NCBI GenBank assembly: GCA_013397115.1
Contig: VWZW01005505.1
Span: forward strand, 682,001-746,000
Origin: Edolisoma coerulescens
Taxonomy: Eukaryota; Chordata; Aves; Passeriformes; Campephagidae
Reading direction: 5' to 3'
Length of the DNA: 64,000 nt
The translations under genes and the position numbers were made by a program. Position 1 is the stretch's first letter, and every line of letters starts with the position of its first letter. The notes beneath the pieces were generated by a model. It had not been told where the DNA came from and did no database searches. It worked only from the letters and a program-made list of their open reading frames with translations. Shown here piece after piece: positions 49,273 to 63,450 of the stretch.

Positions 49273-52200
49273 AACGGTGTGGTCATACCAGTGGAAAAAT
49301 TCAGAAAGTTATTTAAGATTGGATAAACTGTCTGGTACAGCTTGTATGGTAACCAACAATGTACAGCTTTAATGAGATGAAAGATTTGAAAGGGTTATTT
49401 GCAAACTGCCTAATAATAAGTAATTTTAGATGTCTCAAGGCCAGTCACAGGGAGAATGCAGTTTATAGTTTTATAATCTTTGTGACATGGTGCCCTCCAG
49501 CAAGCACAGAATGGGTCCTATTTCAGTCGTTTTAAAAGACCTGCCTGTATCAGAATAAAGCTGGTCTCAGCATGTTAAAACAGCATGAAATACATTCTCT
49601 TGCAAATTGTTTACAGAAAAAATGTGTTTATGGAAATGTATCACTGATTAAAATTACCAAGGTAAAAGATTCTCTCTGAGTCTTTTAATTGTATTTCTTC
49701 CTAGAGAGTGGCTAGTAAGGATGCTATTCTGAACTCCCATGATGAAAAAAAGTGTTCTTTTTCTTTGAGCTACTATTTTTCCTAACTATTTTGAAAATTT
49801 TAGTTTTTGAAAAGCTAAAGCTCCCTTGAACAAAATCAAACTCTCCTCCTGGAATCTGGGTCTTGTTAACAGGCGCAGATCTTTTGTAGCTTGAAAACAG
49901 AGCTTGTCATAATTTTTTCTTGAAAAATATCTTTGTGAAACAGCTAATATGATTCTGAATATAGTTGTTTATGCTTGTTCACTACTGAGACTGAACACAG
50001 AAACCCCTGTAGTGTGAAAACAACAGACCAGAATTTAAGGAAAAGTTATGAAGTAAATTGAGACCTCAAATATATTCCTATTCCAGTTAGTCAAAAAGTT
50101 GTCAATTATGTAAAAAAAGTGTCTTTGTTTGAAACAAGAACTTTTCACAGTAAGTGAAATACATTACTTAATTTGTAAATTTCTTCGTCTATTAATTTAA
50201 ACAGTCATAAATAACAAGTACATAATCTAACACAATTACTCATAAGTTCAAAGATACAGATTAGAATAGTGTAACTGGTCCCATTACTTTTTTGGATTTC
50301 ACGTGGGAACTGAAACACAGGGTTATTCATTGTATGCTACACACTCCATGTGTTTTTAATTTTTTAATCTACTGTGTTATCAAAGCAATAGCAGAAGTAG
50401 GCTTTGCCACAAGTTCAAAACAAGTCAAGCTATGAAAATGGGATTTGTGTCCTGTGTCACAATGCAATAACATTGTAAAATTCTTTTTGTGTGTTTGCAT
50501 CCATTCTACAATTCAGTCATATCACAGAAGTGACATGTGAAACACTGCTCTGCAAAAACTTTCTTAGTAAAAACAGTATAAAAAACATTGCCAAAAGTAC
50601 TCACATTGAACCGACTGAACTATGATTTTTTGTCATTAGAAATATTTGACTTGCATATTTTTAAATGAAAGCCCTATTTTCCACAAAATAAACATTCTTT
50701 ACTCCATCGGATTTCACCCAGATAGTAAAACTTTGAAAAGATCTGCTTCAAATTATTTTCACTTAGTTTTCAGTCGGGAAAAAAAATAGCCACAAAAGTC
50801 AGTTTCACAACTGCATGCACATACTTGTCTTCTAAAGATGTTTGTATTCTTCACACTTTTCTTAACTGTCTGAATCTTCTGTGGAGAACAGGACGGGGTA
50901 TGGGGAGGTTATATAATAAGATTGTTAAAGGGAATAAAGGTTCTGCTCTGATGTAAAAAATAAATAAATAATGTTGCCAGTCAGAATTCCTTAGCATCTT
51001 CTGAAACACACAAAATCTGCCATCTGAATTTGGAGGAGAAGCATTATTGCAAACTGAAGCTAATTGATACATGCTACATTCTCAATACCAAGACATTTAC
51101 AAGTAAACAACTAAATATACAAGATTACAAGTTCGCTGAATCAGAAGAACCTCAGCTTTTGGTATGATTAAGTTTTAATTGTATTTTTCCTTAGGGATCA
51201 CTAGTAGCTAATAAGCTCATGAAAATAGGACTTTAAATAGCAGGAGTAGTAAAAGTCACTCCATGCACCATATTTTGATATGCTAGGCTGCCTAAGGCAT
51301 CCTATTGCCTGCAGTTTCAAGAATTCGGTTTTCAATGAAAAATCTATTATAAAAACCTTAAGAATTTTTTGTTTTTTAAAGGAAAGCTGGTTCAGTACAT
51401 CACGCATCTTTTGTGAATCTCAGAGATGCTGGTACGATGTCTTACTTTTACTGTGGTTTATTTGTTAGAAACAGTTTGTGAGTCACAAATTCTGAATCTC
51501 ACACTTCTCAAATTTAATTATATGCATCTCACTCTGTCTGATAACAGTGATGGCAGTGATAGTGACTAGGGATTGCAGCCATAAGCGTTAAGAGTAACTT
51601 CTAACCTTATAAATAGTCTTTTGCTTCATTTTTTGAGACTATTGGGTCTTTCTGCTAATGTGTACAAATTTGTTCCCACCCTTTTCTTAGCTGTATCAGG
51701 CAACTGAACTGTAGAATGTGTTTCCTCCAGAATAATGAACAAGGGGAGCTCCTATAGGTATACCCATCTACAGAGTGTGTCAGATCAAAGACAGAGGCAT
51801 CATTCTGCAAGCAAAAAAAGTGGAACATAGAAAAACCCCAGATCTGTGCCATAAATCAGCATGAATCAAACAAAGTTAACTCCTTTCTCAGAAGAATTTA
51901 CATATTTTTTTGCTATCTCTAGGTGCTTCTAAATGGAGTTAGTTAAAAACCTGGCAACTAAGACAGGTGGATTCTACACTGTACTGCTTGATAGTTAATT
52001 GCATTATAAGCTGCCATTAAAACCAACTCGAGAATATTCATTTATTCCTTCTACATATTCTAACTAATGTCTCCTTTGCAAATTCAACTACGGATTCATT
52101 AATTTATAATGTTTACTTTGTATGGTCAGAAAGAAAATGTTACTGCATAACCTAAGATGTTATAACTACATTCCTGTAACTACATTTTTGCAACCGAAAA

Positions 52201-53913
52201 CAATCAGGAATCTTGCACACACAATCATGTAAAAAGAATAAATATTTTTTTCAGTATCTATGAAACTATATCAATCAGATTGAGGAACATGGCATTAATA
52301 AATGAAGGACATCTTCAAATTCATCAAAGAGTTGAATAACAAGATTACAACACTACTCTTATTAAATAATTGACAAGAGACTTCTTTACCCTTATGAAAA
52401 TTCAGTTCTGTAAGAAAATTGATACTGGCCTATGACAACTGAGATGTAGAGGAATGACTTACAGCACACTGATGCTAGGATTTATTAAGCAGAGAAAAGA
52501 ATAAAGTACTAATATATTGAGCTTCAGAATGAACTAAATTCCATGGACTTGCAGTCCCCAAGACACTGTAACAGGTGCGACAATTATGTATGGCACAACT
52601 TGAGGGACATACTAGCCACTCATCTGTGAGCTCAGCAGTTTTGATGAGAGAATGAACTGTTAATTAACAAATATTAAGATCCCAACTTGTCAAGCAAAAT
52701 TAAACTCCAGGGAAGAAGCACGGCTGCCCATGAGAAGCTAAGCTATCAAAACTAAACCAGGTCAGAACCAGTGAATGACTCTTGGAAACAGTGAAAGGAC
52801 TATTTCTACTGTTTAATTCTTGGTGGTTCAAAATACCCCATGAGCACTTGGTTAATCTTTTTCTCTGAAGTCTCTGAGATACAGAAGGCTCATGGGCATG
52901 ATATTTTGTAAAAGGCCAGGGATCTACATTACCTTTGAGCTTCCATATGAGGTAGCCTTCTTTCCCTTCTATGAAGACTTCATTGCGTTTGATATCCTAT
53001 CAATTTCATTGTAATAGTGATTTGAAGGACAGTTCTACTGCTTGAGAAAATAAGCGTTTTTGAAGAACCTGCATAATCACAACCCCTGCCCTGTGCAAGC
53101 GCCAAGAAAACACTTCTTTAGTCTGAAGATAGAAAATGTGTTTTCACAGAGGTAACAGAATTTGCCTACACAGAGCACACTTCCCCCACTTGAAGATGCG
53201 TGTGTAACAGTGTGTGAGACTGTGAGATGCACACAACGTACACACACACAACAGCACAAAGATCCATACTCCTGTATGATGTTGCTGCAACATGTAAGAC
53301 TGAAGGAGACACTTTTAAATGAGAAAGCAAAGTTAGTCAGCTGGTTTCCACATATAGGAAGAATACTAAACTTTGAGAAGAAATATGTTCTTTTCAGCTT
53401 TCACTGCTAAATTCAGGGATCTGAGAGTTTAATTTTCTGAAATAAACTCCTAGCATCTGAAAAGTCTAGGAGCTGTTGCAAGTGTCCTCAGTGAGGCATT
53501 TCTTTAATCTTTTTCTTTGGAATGAATACTGAAATCAAAATGAAGTCCAACAGATATTTTGCTCTATTTGATCTAGCCTGGATTTTCTTTTACTTTGTAG
53601 TGAGATGGTTTTGGTTCTCCCATTTTTCAAGCTCGGTATCAGAGCAAACTGGTTTGATTTTTAAGAATGCATATGCATGAAACAGGCCAGGAAAAAAAAA
53701 AAAACCACAACAACTTCTATTAAAACACATGATGTAAAGCTATGCCCATTGGCTCATAATGAAGAAAAAGTCTCAGCCCTGGGGTAAACAATCAGCTGAA
53801 AAAAAGTGATGATTTTTATGTGCTTACACAGTAAGCTGAATTGCAGCTGGTCTGCATCTCTGAAGTGTTTCCTCTCAAGATAATTTGAAAGACTAAAGAT
53901 GTACAAAATTGTG

Positions 53914-53945
53914 AAAAAAAAAAAAAAAATATTCTATTTTTTTTT
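53914..53945. repeat. A16 / T9 inverted homopolymers
   Basis: A run of 16 A (53914-53929) is followed by TATTCTA and a run of 9 T (53937-53945). The pair could fold into a weak A-T hairpin. It most likely reflects slippage. Confidence 0.75.
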
Positions 53946-56101
53946 CTTTAATCAGTAAACTGGAAAATTCCATTTAATATTTAAAAAATTATTAGAAATT
54001 GGAATTATTGTTTCTGATGGATTCATTGTGGATGTTGATTATTTGAAGTGTTAGTTCACAATCAAAATAACACATTGGATTCTTTTGTGGGTTTTTCTCA
54101 ATACTTGTAGAATAGTATACAACTGCATTAGGATGTGATACACAAAATTAAAAGTGTTTTTTCACCAGATTCCTGGCTCATTGATATTTAGAAATTAAAT
54201 AATGTAGTAATATGTAGTCATACTTCCATGCAAAAAAAGGACTGAAATTTGGAGAAAATAAGAAGAAGTCCACATGCAAATATGACGCAGTCTTCTCTCT
54301 AAAATATTTCACATTGAATTACCACAGCCAAAAAGAAAACAACTTTAAAAATATAAAGGAATGATTAATAGATTTTAATACAAATTTAACTGGAAAAAAA
54401 CACCCCTATTGAAGACCTGCATTTGTTCCCACACGAAGGCAACACAGAAAACTTATAAGAATGCTGAGATCACATCTAGCAGGCAAAAAACCGGGCACAC
54501 ATACACACAATTTCTGCTATTAAGTGCCAAATGCTGATATATAAAAATTGTTCATATTTTTAAATTACCTCAACTGTGTAAAGACTGGAAAACTGATATT
54601 CCATTAATTGACAAGTTAAGTCTGTATAAAAAGCTGCAAAGGACCTTCCTCATAATGCACTTCAAATTATGTCACTAATACTCATCTGGAGAAAAAGCTT
54701 CTCTTTAATTTTAAGAACCAGTTCAGACCTTTCACCAACTCAGATCTAGGTCTCTCCACAGTAGGAAGGGACAATTCTGCCAAACTGTGTTAAATGAAAT
54801 ACGAGTATTTGGCTGCAACTCTTGCTGCTAAGGTAGAAATCCATGTAGTAAAACTGCTGTTTTTCTCTTTTTATATCCTGTGTACCATACCACCTGAAGG
54901 ATCACAAAATTCCAAGATTCTTAAATTTGGTTTTCACCTATGTGATTGGGAGGCAGTGTAATGGGCGAAAGGGAAGAAGTATTACCAAATGATTTACGGA
55001 GCTACAGAAACCTTCTCATTCAAACGACAAGCAAACCTTTAGTCTCACATTCTTTTTAAGAAAAGCCTTAAACTTTTCTTCATTTAAAATGCTTCAGACC
55101 AGGGCTTTTGGCTTTAGTCAGACATAAGGATTGCCAACTTGTCAAAAATTCTCTCTGATTTCAACTTGACTGCCTCAAAATGATCCCCTGTTGCCTTTTA
55201 TCTGAATGTTTATGTCTGAAAGCAGCAACAGCAGAAACTCTCTGTTATTTGAAGGAAATATCTGTAAGTAAAATAGTAGGAAAAGAACACATGTGACTAC
55301 ATTTTAATTCTTTACTCTTTTAGACACTTTCTATACAACACAGTCTTTGGAACGGGCTTCTGCTGTATGGATATAAATGCCCTGTATTTCAGGACAGCAG
55401 ACTTTAACCTCATCAGTTCTGAAGTTTGTCAAAACTGTTCTGAAAGCATGCAGATAAAAATACCACCTATTTCTGCTTCTGTGACTATTCCCAGATGAAG
55501 AACTACAGGTAAACAGAATGAAAGAAAAGGTGCCACAGAAGGAGGATAGTAAATGAGACAGGAAACAAAATTCTGAGGCCTTAATAAGTTACCAGAAGCT
55601 ACTGAAGAAAGATCTTATTCCAATCACTCCCCCCATCCCAAAACTAAACAATGACAGAACCAAACAGAATATTTGGAATAAATTAATAGATCATTGTAGA
55701 ACAGAGAAAATTTGAGATGAAAGAATTATCTCTTAATATTTTCCTGAGCAGTCGGTACGTAGCACAGAAAAGATGAACTCTTCTTCTTTGTCCTGTTTTC
55801 TTTGTCACCCAAACAAGATTCAGAGTGAAACATGAGGAGACAGGCTGGTCCTATGGAAAGGAAAAATGCACATGCAATCTGTCTCTTCACCTAAAACTTA
55901 GGGACAGAGATTTCCTGCTGCTGAGGAAGATGTCATCAATTCATAGGGGAAAAAAATTATACAGCAGCTTTTTCGTTTGCGCTAGATGAACATCAGTCAG
56001 AAACTGAGCACATGAGCACAGAACAGATGATCTTCTAGGTACCAGTGAGGTGAGCAGGCTACAATATATATAATGTATCAGTAGCAGTTCCTCTAGCTCA
56101 A

Positions 56102-56227
56102 AATATATTTTATATATATGCATCTATATATATACACATACAGCATATATATATACATACATATAGTAGATATGTGTGTCTGTGTGTGTGTAAAATAAAT
56201 TTAAAAAAAAGTAATATATATATATAT
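56102..56227. repeat. Compound AT/GT microsatellite
   Basis: Alternating AT runs, a TACATACATA patch, a TGTGTGTCTGTGTGTGTG run (about 56173-56190) and a final AT run make up about 125 bp of simple sequence. It directly precedes the candidate block at 56301. Confidence 0.85.
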
Positions 56228-56300
56228 GAGAAATAAAATACAGTCAGACTGTTTAAAATACACATTGATGTTCTGTATTTTAAGTTTAACTTAAAGGTAG

Positions 56301-56690
56301 GTGTTGTGCATTTATTTGAGCAAACTTCATTTGCTTATGGCTTTGCTCCTTCGCTCACTGAACCTTTTTGCTCTCCGGTATTTCACAAAGTACTCATCTG
56401 ACCTAGGCCACTCTCATTTTAAAGCTTTAGTTTTCCTTAGTGGTGCAGGCACTTTCACAGCCTGTTCTTTTACCAGGCAGCTTCTAGTAAAAAAATGCAA
56501 TCTAGATGCCAGCATGTCAATAATGGAGTCGGGGAGCCACAGCTTTAAATACAGGAATGCAGTTTCAGCCAATACAGGAGCAATTATGAGTCCATACACA
56601 GAAAGTGCATTTATTAGCTTTGCCATTCAGTTGTGTGAGAATAGGAATGAAAAGCATTATGTAAATTATTTTCTATTCCTGGGCAAATAA
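56301..56690. other. Candidate conserved non-coding block, open on both strands
   Basis: The plus strand stays open for 129 codons and the minus strand for 70 codons within it (56414-56626), unusual in sequence this AT-rich. Neither translation shows a known domain. The DNA is repeat-free and mixed, with CAATTATGAG (about 56580-56589), CATTTATTAGCTTTGCCATT (about 56608-56627) and GTAAATTATTTTC (about 56660-56672), all homeodomain-like. The texture matches vertebrate conserved non-coding elements more than an exon: no splice acceptor or donor stands out and the frame starts in AT-rich sequence. A single-exon novel small protein cannot be excluded. Confidence 0.3.
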
Positions 56691-59600
56691 GCGTGTAAGG
56701 ATTTGGTGAATTTTTCCTATACGGTATGTTTTTTTCATGTTTACATTTTCATTTAAATTGGGAAGCAGTATTTGATATGGACAATACTGTCAAACTTTTA
56801 AAGGCCACCTTAAAAGTCAAGAATACTTTTACTTTCCACTGAAAACCTTTTAATGTTGCTTAGCACACATATTCATTTTTGGAGACAGTTCAGAAAAATA
56901 TTATTCTTAAAGATTATTTTAGATAAGGTCTTGACTTTTTTTTGAAAAATAAATTCCTGAAGCTATGTGCAATAGCAGAAGTGTGTACAATTTTGTATTT
57001 GTAAGTCATGTAGTCTAGGCTTATGCTTTATTAAATTGAATTTTTGAATGAATGTCATAAAAGTCCAGTATTACTTTTGAAAACATAAATCCATAGAAAG
57101 TTCAAAATACATATACGGAAATATTTTAAAATGCAAGTCTGTTTGGACAGCTTTTGTATTACACCTTATCTAAAAGCAATTTCAGAACTAGACTAATAAA
57201 TACTCTTTAAATTATCTGGGGGAAATGGACTTTTGTTACCAGAGGAATAATTCCTGAAGAGCAACTACCGTGCTGTTAGAACTTTCCTAGGCTTGCCAGT
57301 GTAGGCATCTGTCATATGAGTTTACCCTTGCTACCCAACAAATGGCCTGAACTTAATTCAGGAGGGAACATCCAAGCTGTCAAGTCATACAGAAGCTATT
57401 TATGATCACCAAGAAAATGAACAGATATATGCAAAAGGCTTTATATATTTTCCCAGTGAAAGCACAGTAATGTCAAAAGTTTAAATATTAAAGGAATTTT
57501 TCCTCTTTGCATGTAAGCCATGAGGAAAAAAATGTTTCACAATCTTTGAATGAAAACAGTAACATGGCAAGGAAAAATAATTTTAGCACTTCCTCATATT
57601 TTTGATAATCCATGCATGACTTCTGACACCAGCAGAGGTGTTATTCTTGACCAGATTTGAGTCAGAAGCAAACAAGAATTTGTAGGGATATTTAGCAATG
57701 AACATATTAAAGCAAGGTCATCACTTTTGGCAATTCAGAGGGAAGTTTGTAATTCAGTTTTAGTATAGGTGAGAAGAACAGCATAATAAACAATAATGTA
57801 ATACAATTTTACAGATTTATCATGTAGCTTCTAACACTCATAGTGTGGAGGAATTACATAAAAATACGTATTCCTGTAAATAAACAAAAAAAAAAAAGAA
57901 CACTCACACAAAACCGCAAACAGAAAGAACACAATCATTACAATTAAATACAAGTTTCAAGATTTCAATTTAGTAAGTGGGAATCCACATCTATGAAGCC
58001 TACAAAAACAAGCATAGAGACTTGTTAAAATCTTAGACTTATAAACTACAATTTGGCCCCTTACTAATGTGCACCTCTAAAAACAAACTGTTCTGTGCCT
58101 GTGATACATAACCATGGGTCATTTCAGGTTTGGAAGACACCTGTGAAAACTGTTTTGAAGTACTGATTCAGCTATCTTTATAATTCCTGAAAATAATGAA
58201 GAGTAATTCCTATTAACATCTCCTCCAATTTCAATGGATTCAGCATTTGACACACTTTCGTGAAGAATGAAGTAGTAACCACAAACTTAAAAATCAGCAC
58301 TTTTCTACATTTCAATATCCTACTTATACCTCCTTTGTAGAAATAAAACATGGAACCAAGTAACTTGTGCTTTACTTTGTATTTGTAAGGGATACAATTC
58401 AGTTGAAATCTAAAGAATTTGTATTTTAACATACAAAATCTGAGGAACTGAAAAGCACCATTTCTCTAAAGCTTAAAAATATTAATCAGCCATATGACAA
58501 GCAAATACTAAACACACCACCTAGGTTGAGGGTGTTCTCTTCAATACAGCAGAAATCCTAATTCTGTCAATGGAATTAAATTAAGCACGGGAAAAAGTCG
58601 TCTTTGTGATGTACAAACAATAATAATACGTTGGCCTTTACAACTAGTAGCATACCATTGGTTAAGATAGACTAATGCTTTGAAGTAGTATGGTAAATCT
58701 GCTTTCTTATGATGTGTTTCTCAGCTCTTTAAACTGTTAGACTTGGTTATACACAGAGTACTGTTTAGTTGTAATATTTACAACCATCAGGCTTTCTGAC
58801 ATGTATTATTATTAACCTGTGATATTCATGGCCCTGGAACATTCTAGAAGAGCTATATAAAAAGAAGATGAGAGCTAAGAATAACTTCCACAGTATCTGT
58901 TCACCCTATCCTACCTCGGCAACACAAAATAGAGGGGTCAAGGATAGAAATAAGGGAAAATTTAATTCCTTTAGGGGCATTCGCACTGACTTGATGTTAA
59001 TGGAGGAACTAGACCTGACTTCTATATCACTAAACAACTAATCACTTACTTCTATACTAATCAGTGAAGTGCAATGGAGTCTGTGCTGAATCAGGCAGTG
59101 ACAATGCCCTCCCATTGTGACTGGTCCCTCTGTCCACCGACTGTAAGTTAAAGTACCTGTTTCTTTGGAAAAGCAAAAAAACCGCTGCCAAATGCTTTAC
59201 AAAGAAGATAAAACAAAAACAAAGGAACAACACAAAAATCCCCACAAAACTACTACTACTACCAACTATTACGAACTGGAATTTGACAGAAATTTGTATC
59301 TGAGTTTAACTGGCAAACTTGACACATTACTTTGAATATGTATTACAAAATACTTTGAAGTGTTTGATGCTGGAAATAGAGTCAGCAGTAGACTCTTGGA
59401 TTATAAGCCATGGAGCTAATTCAGTACTTCACTTGATATTTAAATCTGATCAGTATAAACATTAAAATACAACAGATAAAATATATTTACCTGCTTTGAG
59501 AACTGTTGCTAGGGAAAGAACTTTGCTCTGGAAGCTTGAAGACTGCAAACTGATCTATGCTACGGAAGGATGCAGGTCTAAGCAAATTCTGCTACTGTAA

Positions 59601-61035
59601 GAGAAGTACCTATGCTTGGTCTGGCTACAAAAGAGGTGATAGGACTTTATCAATACCTTTATTAGAAGTAGATTAAGAGTACATTACCTTTTTTTGTTAA
59701 AGAAGGCACATAATCTTATCAACAACTGTATAGCACTGGCACAAAGGAATAATCCATAGGATATGAAGAAAGATCATGCTGCAATCTTTACTTAATATAC
59801 ATTAGCTCACACTACAATTATCAGTTGGCTACCAATGCAGTTACCAGCATTGGTACTCCAACTGCTCTAAATTTAGCAATTTCCATTAAGACACTTGCCC
59901 ATGCCCTCTTCTATCCACATAGTAATAAAAGAGGCAGACCATACTTCCAATTCTCAGTTTCTCTAAAAGGATGTATCTAAGAAGTTATGTAAGGTTTTGA
60001 AATGGACAGTGATGTGAGAGAGCTTTGAGTATACATAAAAACATCTTAAAGAATAACAGTTCAGGTGAGAAACTATTATTTTTAAATTTACACAATAAGA
60101 ATTCCAAGTAGAACCCCTTGCAATGAACTAGAAGAGTTCTTTACAGACTCAGGTAAAGACTCAGAGATGGACTTCTCAAAGACTTTAAAATTTTGAGACA
60201 CTTCAGGAAGTGCATAATATCTAGCAAAAGTGTGAAAGGACCTCCAGGTGGTTGTATGGCAAATGTTAAATATGAGGAAGTTCAGCAAACAGCCTCTGTT
60301 TCTGCCTGAATTACACCCAAGTGGACCTTTCATAAGAAAAAGAGAGTTAGTGATGATGTTCCCTTACACACCAGACATCTTTGAGAAGGCACTGGCAGTT
60401 CCTTGAGTCTTCCAGCTTCTGATGAAAAAAGACTGTTCTGGTAAGGTCATGTCCTCATTACAACATCTAATTTTTGGAGATTTTTTTCCAGAGACAAAGT
60501 GTGAAGTTTAAGGAAGAACAGAGGTAAGGTAACTTCCTTCGGTACATGAAAGTCAGAATTCTCTTTAGGTAAAAGCTTCAGATAGATCCTACCACTTGTC
60601 CTTATGGAAAACAGTGCAAAGGAATTAACTATAAGAGTCTGAATCTCAGCTGTCCTTGTTGCAGAGGAGAGATCATAAAGACTGTTTTCAGAGATAAATG
60701 CAGAAGACAGCATTCAAAAGATTCAAAAGGCTGTCACATCAGAAGATAAAGGACATCAATTGTTCGTCTTTGACAATAGGCCAACTATTAGTAGCCTAGC
60801 ATGATTTTCAGGGATTTCTGATGTGAAAACTGAGTGATGGAACATCCTGCAGAGTGTGAGTTGCAAAGCAATCTCCCTTGTGGAAGCAAGGGGGTTACTG
60901 AACTTCAGTTTAAGCATTTAGATTCTTATATTTTAAATAAGGATTCAACATGAATCACTTTTTTTTTTTTGCAAACATACATAAGGTTGTTGTCATAAAA
61001 CTCCCATTATCTCTTAAGGGACTTGGTTGTATAGT

Positions 61036-61078
61036 CTCTAAATACAGTTAAATACTCTAAATACAGTCTCTAAATACA
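61036..61078. repeat. Three-copy CTCTAAATACA repeat
   Basis: CTCTAAATACAGT occurs at 61036-61048 and 61055-61067, and CTCTAAATACA at 61068-61078. The second and third copies abut, while the first is separated by TTAAATA. Unequal slippage of a 13- or 19-base unit would explain the spacing. Confidence 0.75.
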
Positions 61079-62392
61079 TTGTATCTGGTCTGAAGTGCAT
61101 ATTGTGAAAGCAGTCTCTGAGAAGACAGCAGGTCCAGAAGTTGGACTGTGTAGCTTTGGGGTACACTCTACAAAGCCTGTTTGACAGATATACTAGGCTT
61201 CTACAGGCACTGCAATTTTGACTGGCAAACTGAAAACCTGAAGAACGCTTTAAAATGAAAACATAATGGTTGTTTCTATAAGAGGGGAGAAGGTAAAGTT
61301 CTTTAGTGTATTTTTATACATTTTTTAAATTGAAGACAGACTTTGTAGTGCTGATAGCACAGGTGCCAGGGGACACTTGACACTAACCTTAGTTATTGAA
61401 CATTGAGATTCCGATTGCTTTGCCTGGGCGGAATTTATATCAGAAGAGCTATAGCCCATATAGATGTAATCTAAGGGAAATGATTGTTCTTGGTGGGAAC
61501 ATAACAGAAGATCTTGGGGTACAGAGTGTGGCTTAATACAGATGTGTTGGGTGTTAAATGAAGACTTTTCACACAGAATAACATGTTCTGAGGAAGTGTC
61601 TTCTCAGGGCAAGTGCTGCCGCTATAGATTACACAGTGGTGTCAAAGGTATTGACAGATGTCCTAGAGACAAATTTACTTTAAAGTAGTACAAAATCAAG
61701 GTGTCTCCTTAAAACTGATAGGACAAGATCTGAAAAGAACCTACTTGGAACAGTAACTCTTATTTTTGTAATTAGCAGACCCATTGCCAACATGGAATTG
61801 AAATGAATCAAAAAATAAAGAAAAGCAAAATTATATTAGAAAAACATCAATATTTTATAAGCCCTGAAAGAAATAGGCTAACTTACTTCTTTCTATAGCA
61901 GGAGCTTACTGTAGAGAACAAAGGAAATGTCTGCATTTTCTCCTGGCTTAGTCTATCTTTTCTTTTAGATAAAGTGCCACAAGAACCTGAGCTCCACAAA
62001 ATAGTCCATGCAGGATCCAGGAAAGAATTTATTATCTCTGTTTTCAGACTAACGGTTTTATTTATAAAGGAAAAAAGAAGTGGTAAGAAACATCCGTTAT
62101 CAACTGACATGATTCCAAGCAAAGCTTAAGGAAGAATGAACTCCTCTGTTCTTGTAAGGCTTGTACTTTTCTTGTGTTTGAGACCAGAGTTCCAAGGGTT
62201 CTCAGCACTGACAGTCTGCTCTTCTTCAAGACACAGAAATAGAGGGGGAGGAAAAGTTTAGGGAATGATTCCCTCAACTCCATTTCTACATCAGTTGTGG
62301 ACAGATGATTTAGTGGCTGATGAACAAATAGCATCTTCATCAGCACTGCAAAATTTTTAGGCCATGCATACTGATAAAAAATGTCAAATGTG

Positions 62393-62404
62393 TGCATGCA
62401 TGCA
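62393..62404. repeat. TGCATGCATGCA palindrome
   Basis: This 12-bp perfect palindrome is made only of alternating purine and pyrimidine and is extended on the left by TG. Such sequence can adopt left-handed DNA, though here it is short. Confidence 0.6.
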
Positions 62405-63434
62405 AGGGCAATAAAACTTACATGCACTGGGGTGTTCTTAGATTTCCTTTGGAGGACCTTTGTGGTCTCAGAAGAATTACAAGGGTGTACTGCTACTAAA
62501 GGAAGCCGAGTTTAACACGATGCGATGTTTCTTCTTTCCACGTGCCCATAACTTAACAGAGGAACTTCGTATGGCTTTTGAGGTGGCTCAGATGCCAACA
62601 TCTCTTCGTGTCCTATTCTAAAGATGGCATGACAAGAGTTAAAAGAATGGGTCAAGAGACACCATTATTTTCCCTGATTTCTTCAAAGAAACTGGAGTAG
62701 GTTTTTGGGGAGGAGGGCTTCAAAGGCTCATACAGCATCAAAGGCACATGCATGAAGCTAGGAATTTAGTTCTGTTTAAAAGCCAAGATAGGAAAAGAAA
62801 TGTGCAAGACTGAGGAAAAGCAGGTAGCTAATGCAGAATTATCAACGTTCTACAAAGAAGCAGTGGACTAGAGCAGACTTCAAGAACCACAAGAAGAAAA
62901 GCTCTGATCTGGCCAAGCATTGAGAGGAATTAAGCTGAAACAGAAGTTCTGTTCATTATGTGGACAGTATGCAAAAGCACATGGCTTTGAAATGTTCCCT
63001 CACGGATACAGCACTGCTTACAAAAAAGCACTGTGATATGACTACCATAGTGCTACCCAGAATAAAGTATCAGCAGCAATTTAGGTAATTTGTCATCACA
63101 AATTGTTGTTACCTGCAAGAGAGGTATTCCTGTGTTTCGTCTTAAGTAATCACACATACAAAAACATCCTTCCAAACATCTGATTTTGCTCAAGAGTTCC
63201 TTCCTTTCTTTCCTACATGTACTACATAAACAATTTGTCATAATAACACCTAGCAAAACAAAATTGTAAGCTAAATTATAAAAAATAAAAATATTTTCTT
63301 CATAAAATTATGCATATCTGTGTGATTCTGAAAGCATCAGACTTTAATGCAACATTCCTTAACAAATAAATCCTGCTGGGAAATTAGTTAACCTTTCCAA
63401 AGCAAGCAAAACCAATGCTCTCATTGAGCAGCCT

Positions 63435-63450
63435 AAAAAAAAAAAAAAAA
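63435..63450. repeat. Poly(A) run, 16 bases
   Basis: Sixteen consecutive A are followed by GGAAAATAAAC. No recognisable retrocopy lies upstream. Confidence 0.8.

Larger units (their letters stand above)
48011..56101. other. Non-coding AT-rich unique sequence
   Basis: No gene or transposon is recognised. It includes exact short direct repeats at 48829-48861 and 49230-49272 (listed), an A/C tract at about 53689-53712 and an A16/T9 pair at 53914-53945. Short CA- and TG-rich patches occur near 53200-53250. The 67-codon frame at 48316-48519 begins with a hydrophobic stretch like a signal peptide but has no known family and is not called. Confidence 0.55.

Noticed and set aside
2329..54281. Perfect octamers ATGCAAAT/ATTTGCAT (for example 2329, 3267, 7240, 14209, 26287, 54274) as an enriched POU-site array
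   Set aside because: About seven were found, while roughly four to five are expected by chance at this base composition, so they are not enriched.
62062..62427. 121-codon minus frame
   Set aside because: No domain, no family resemblance, and neighbouring minus frames are not in a consistent exon arrangement.
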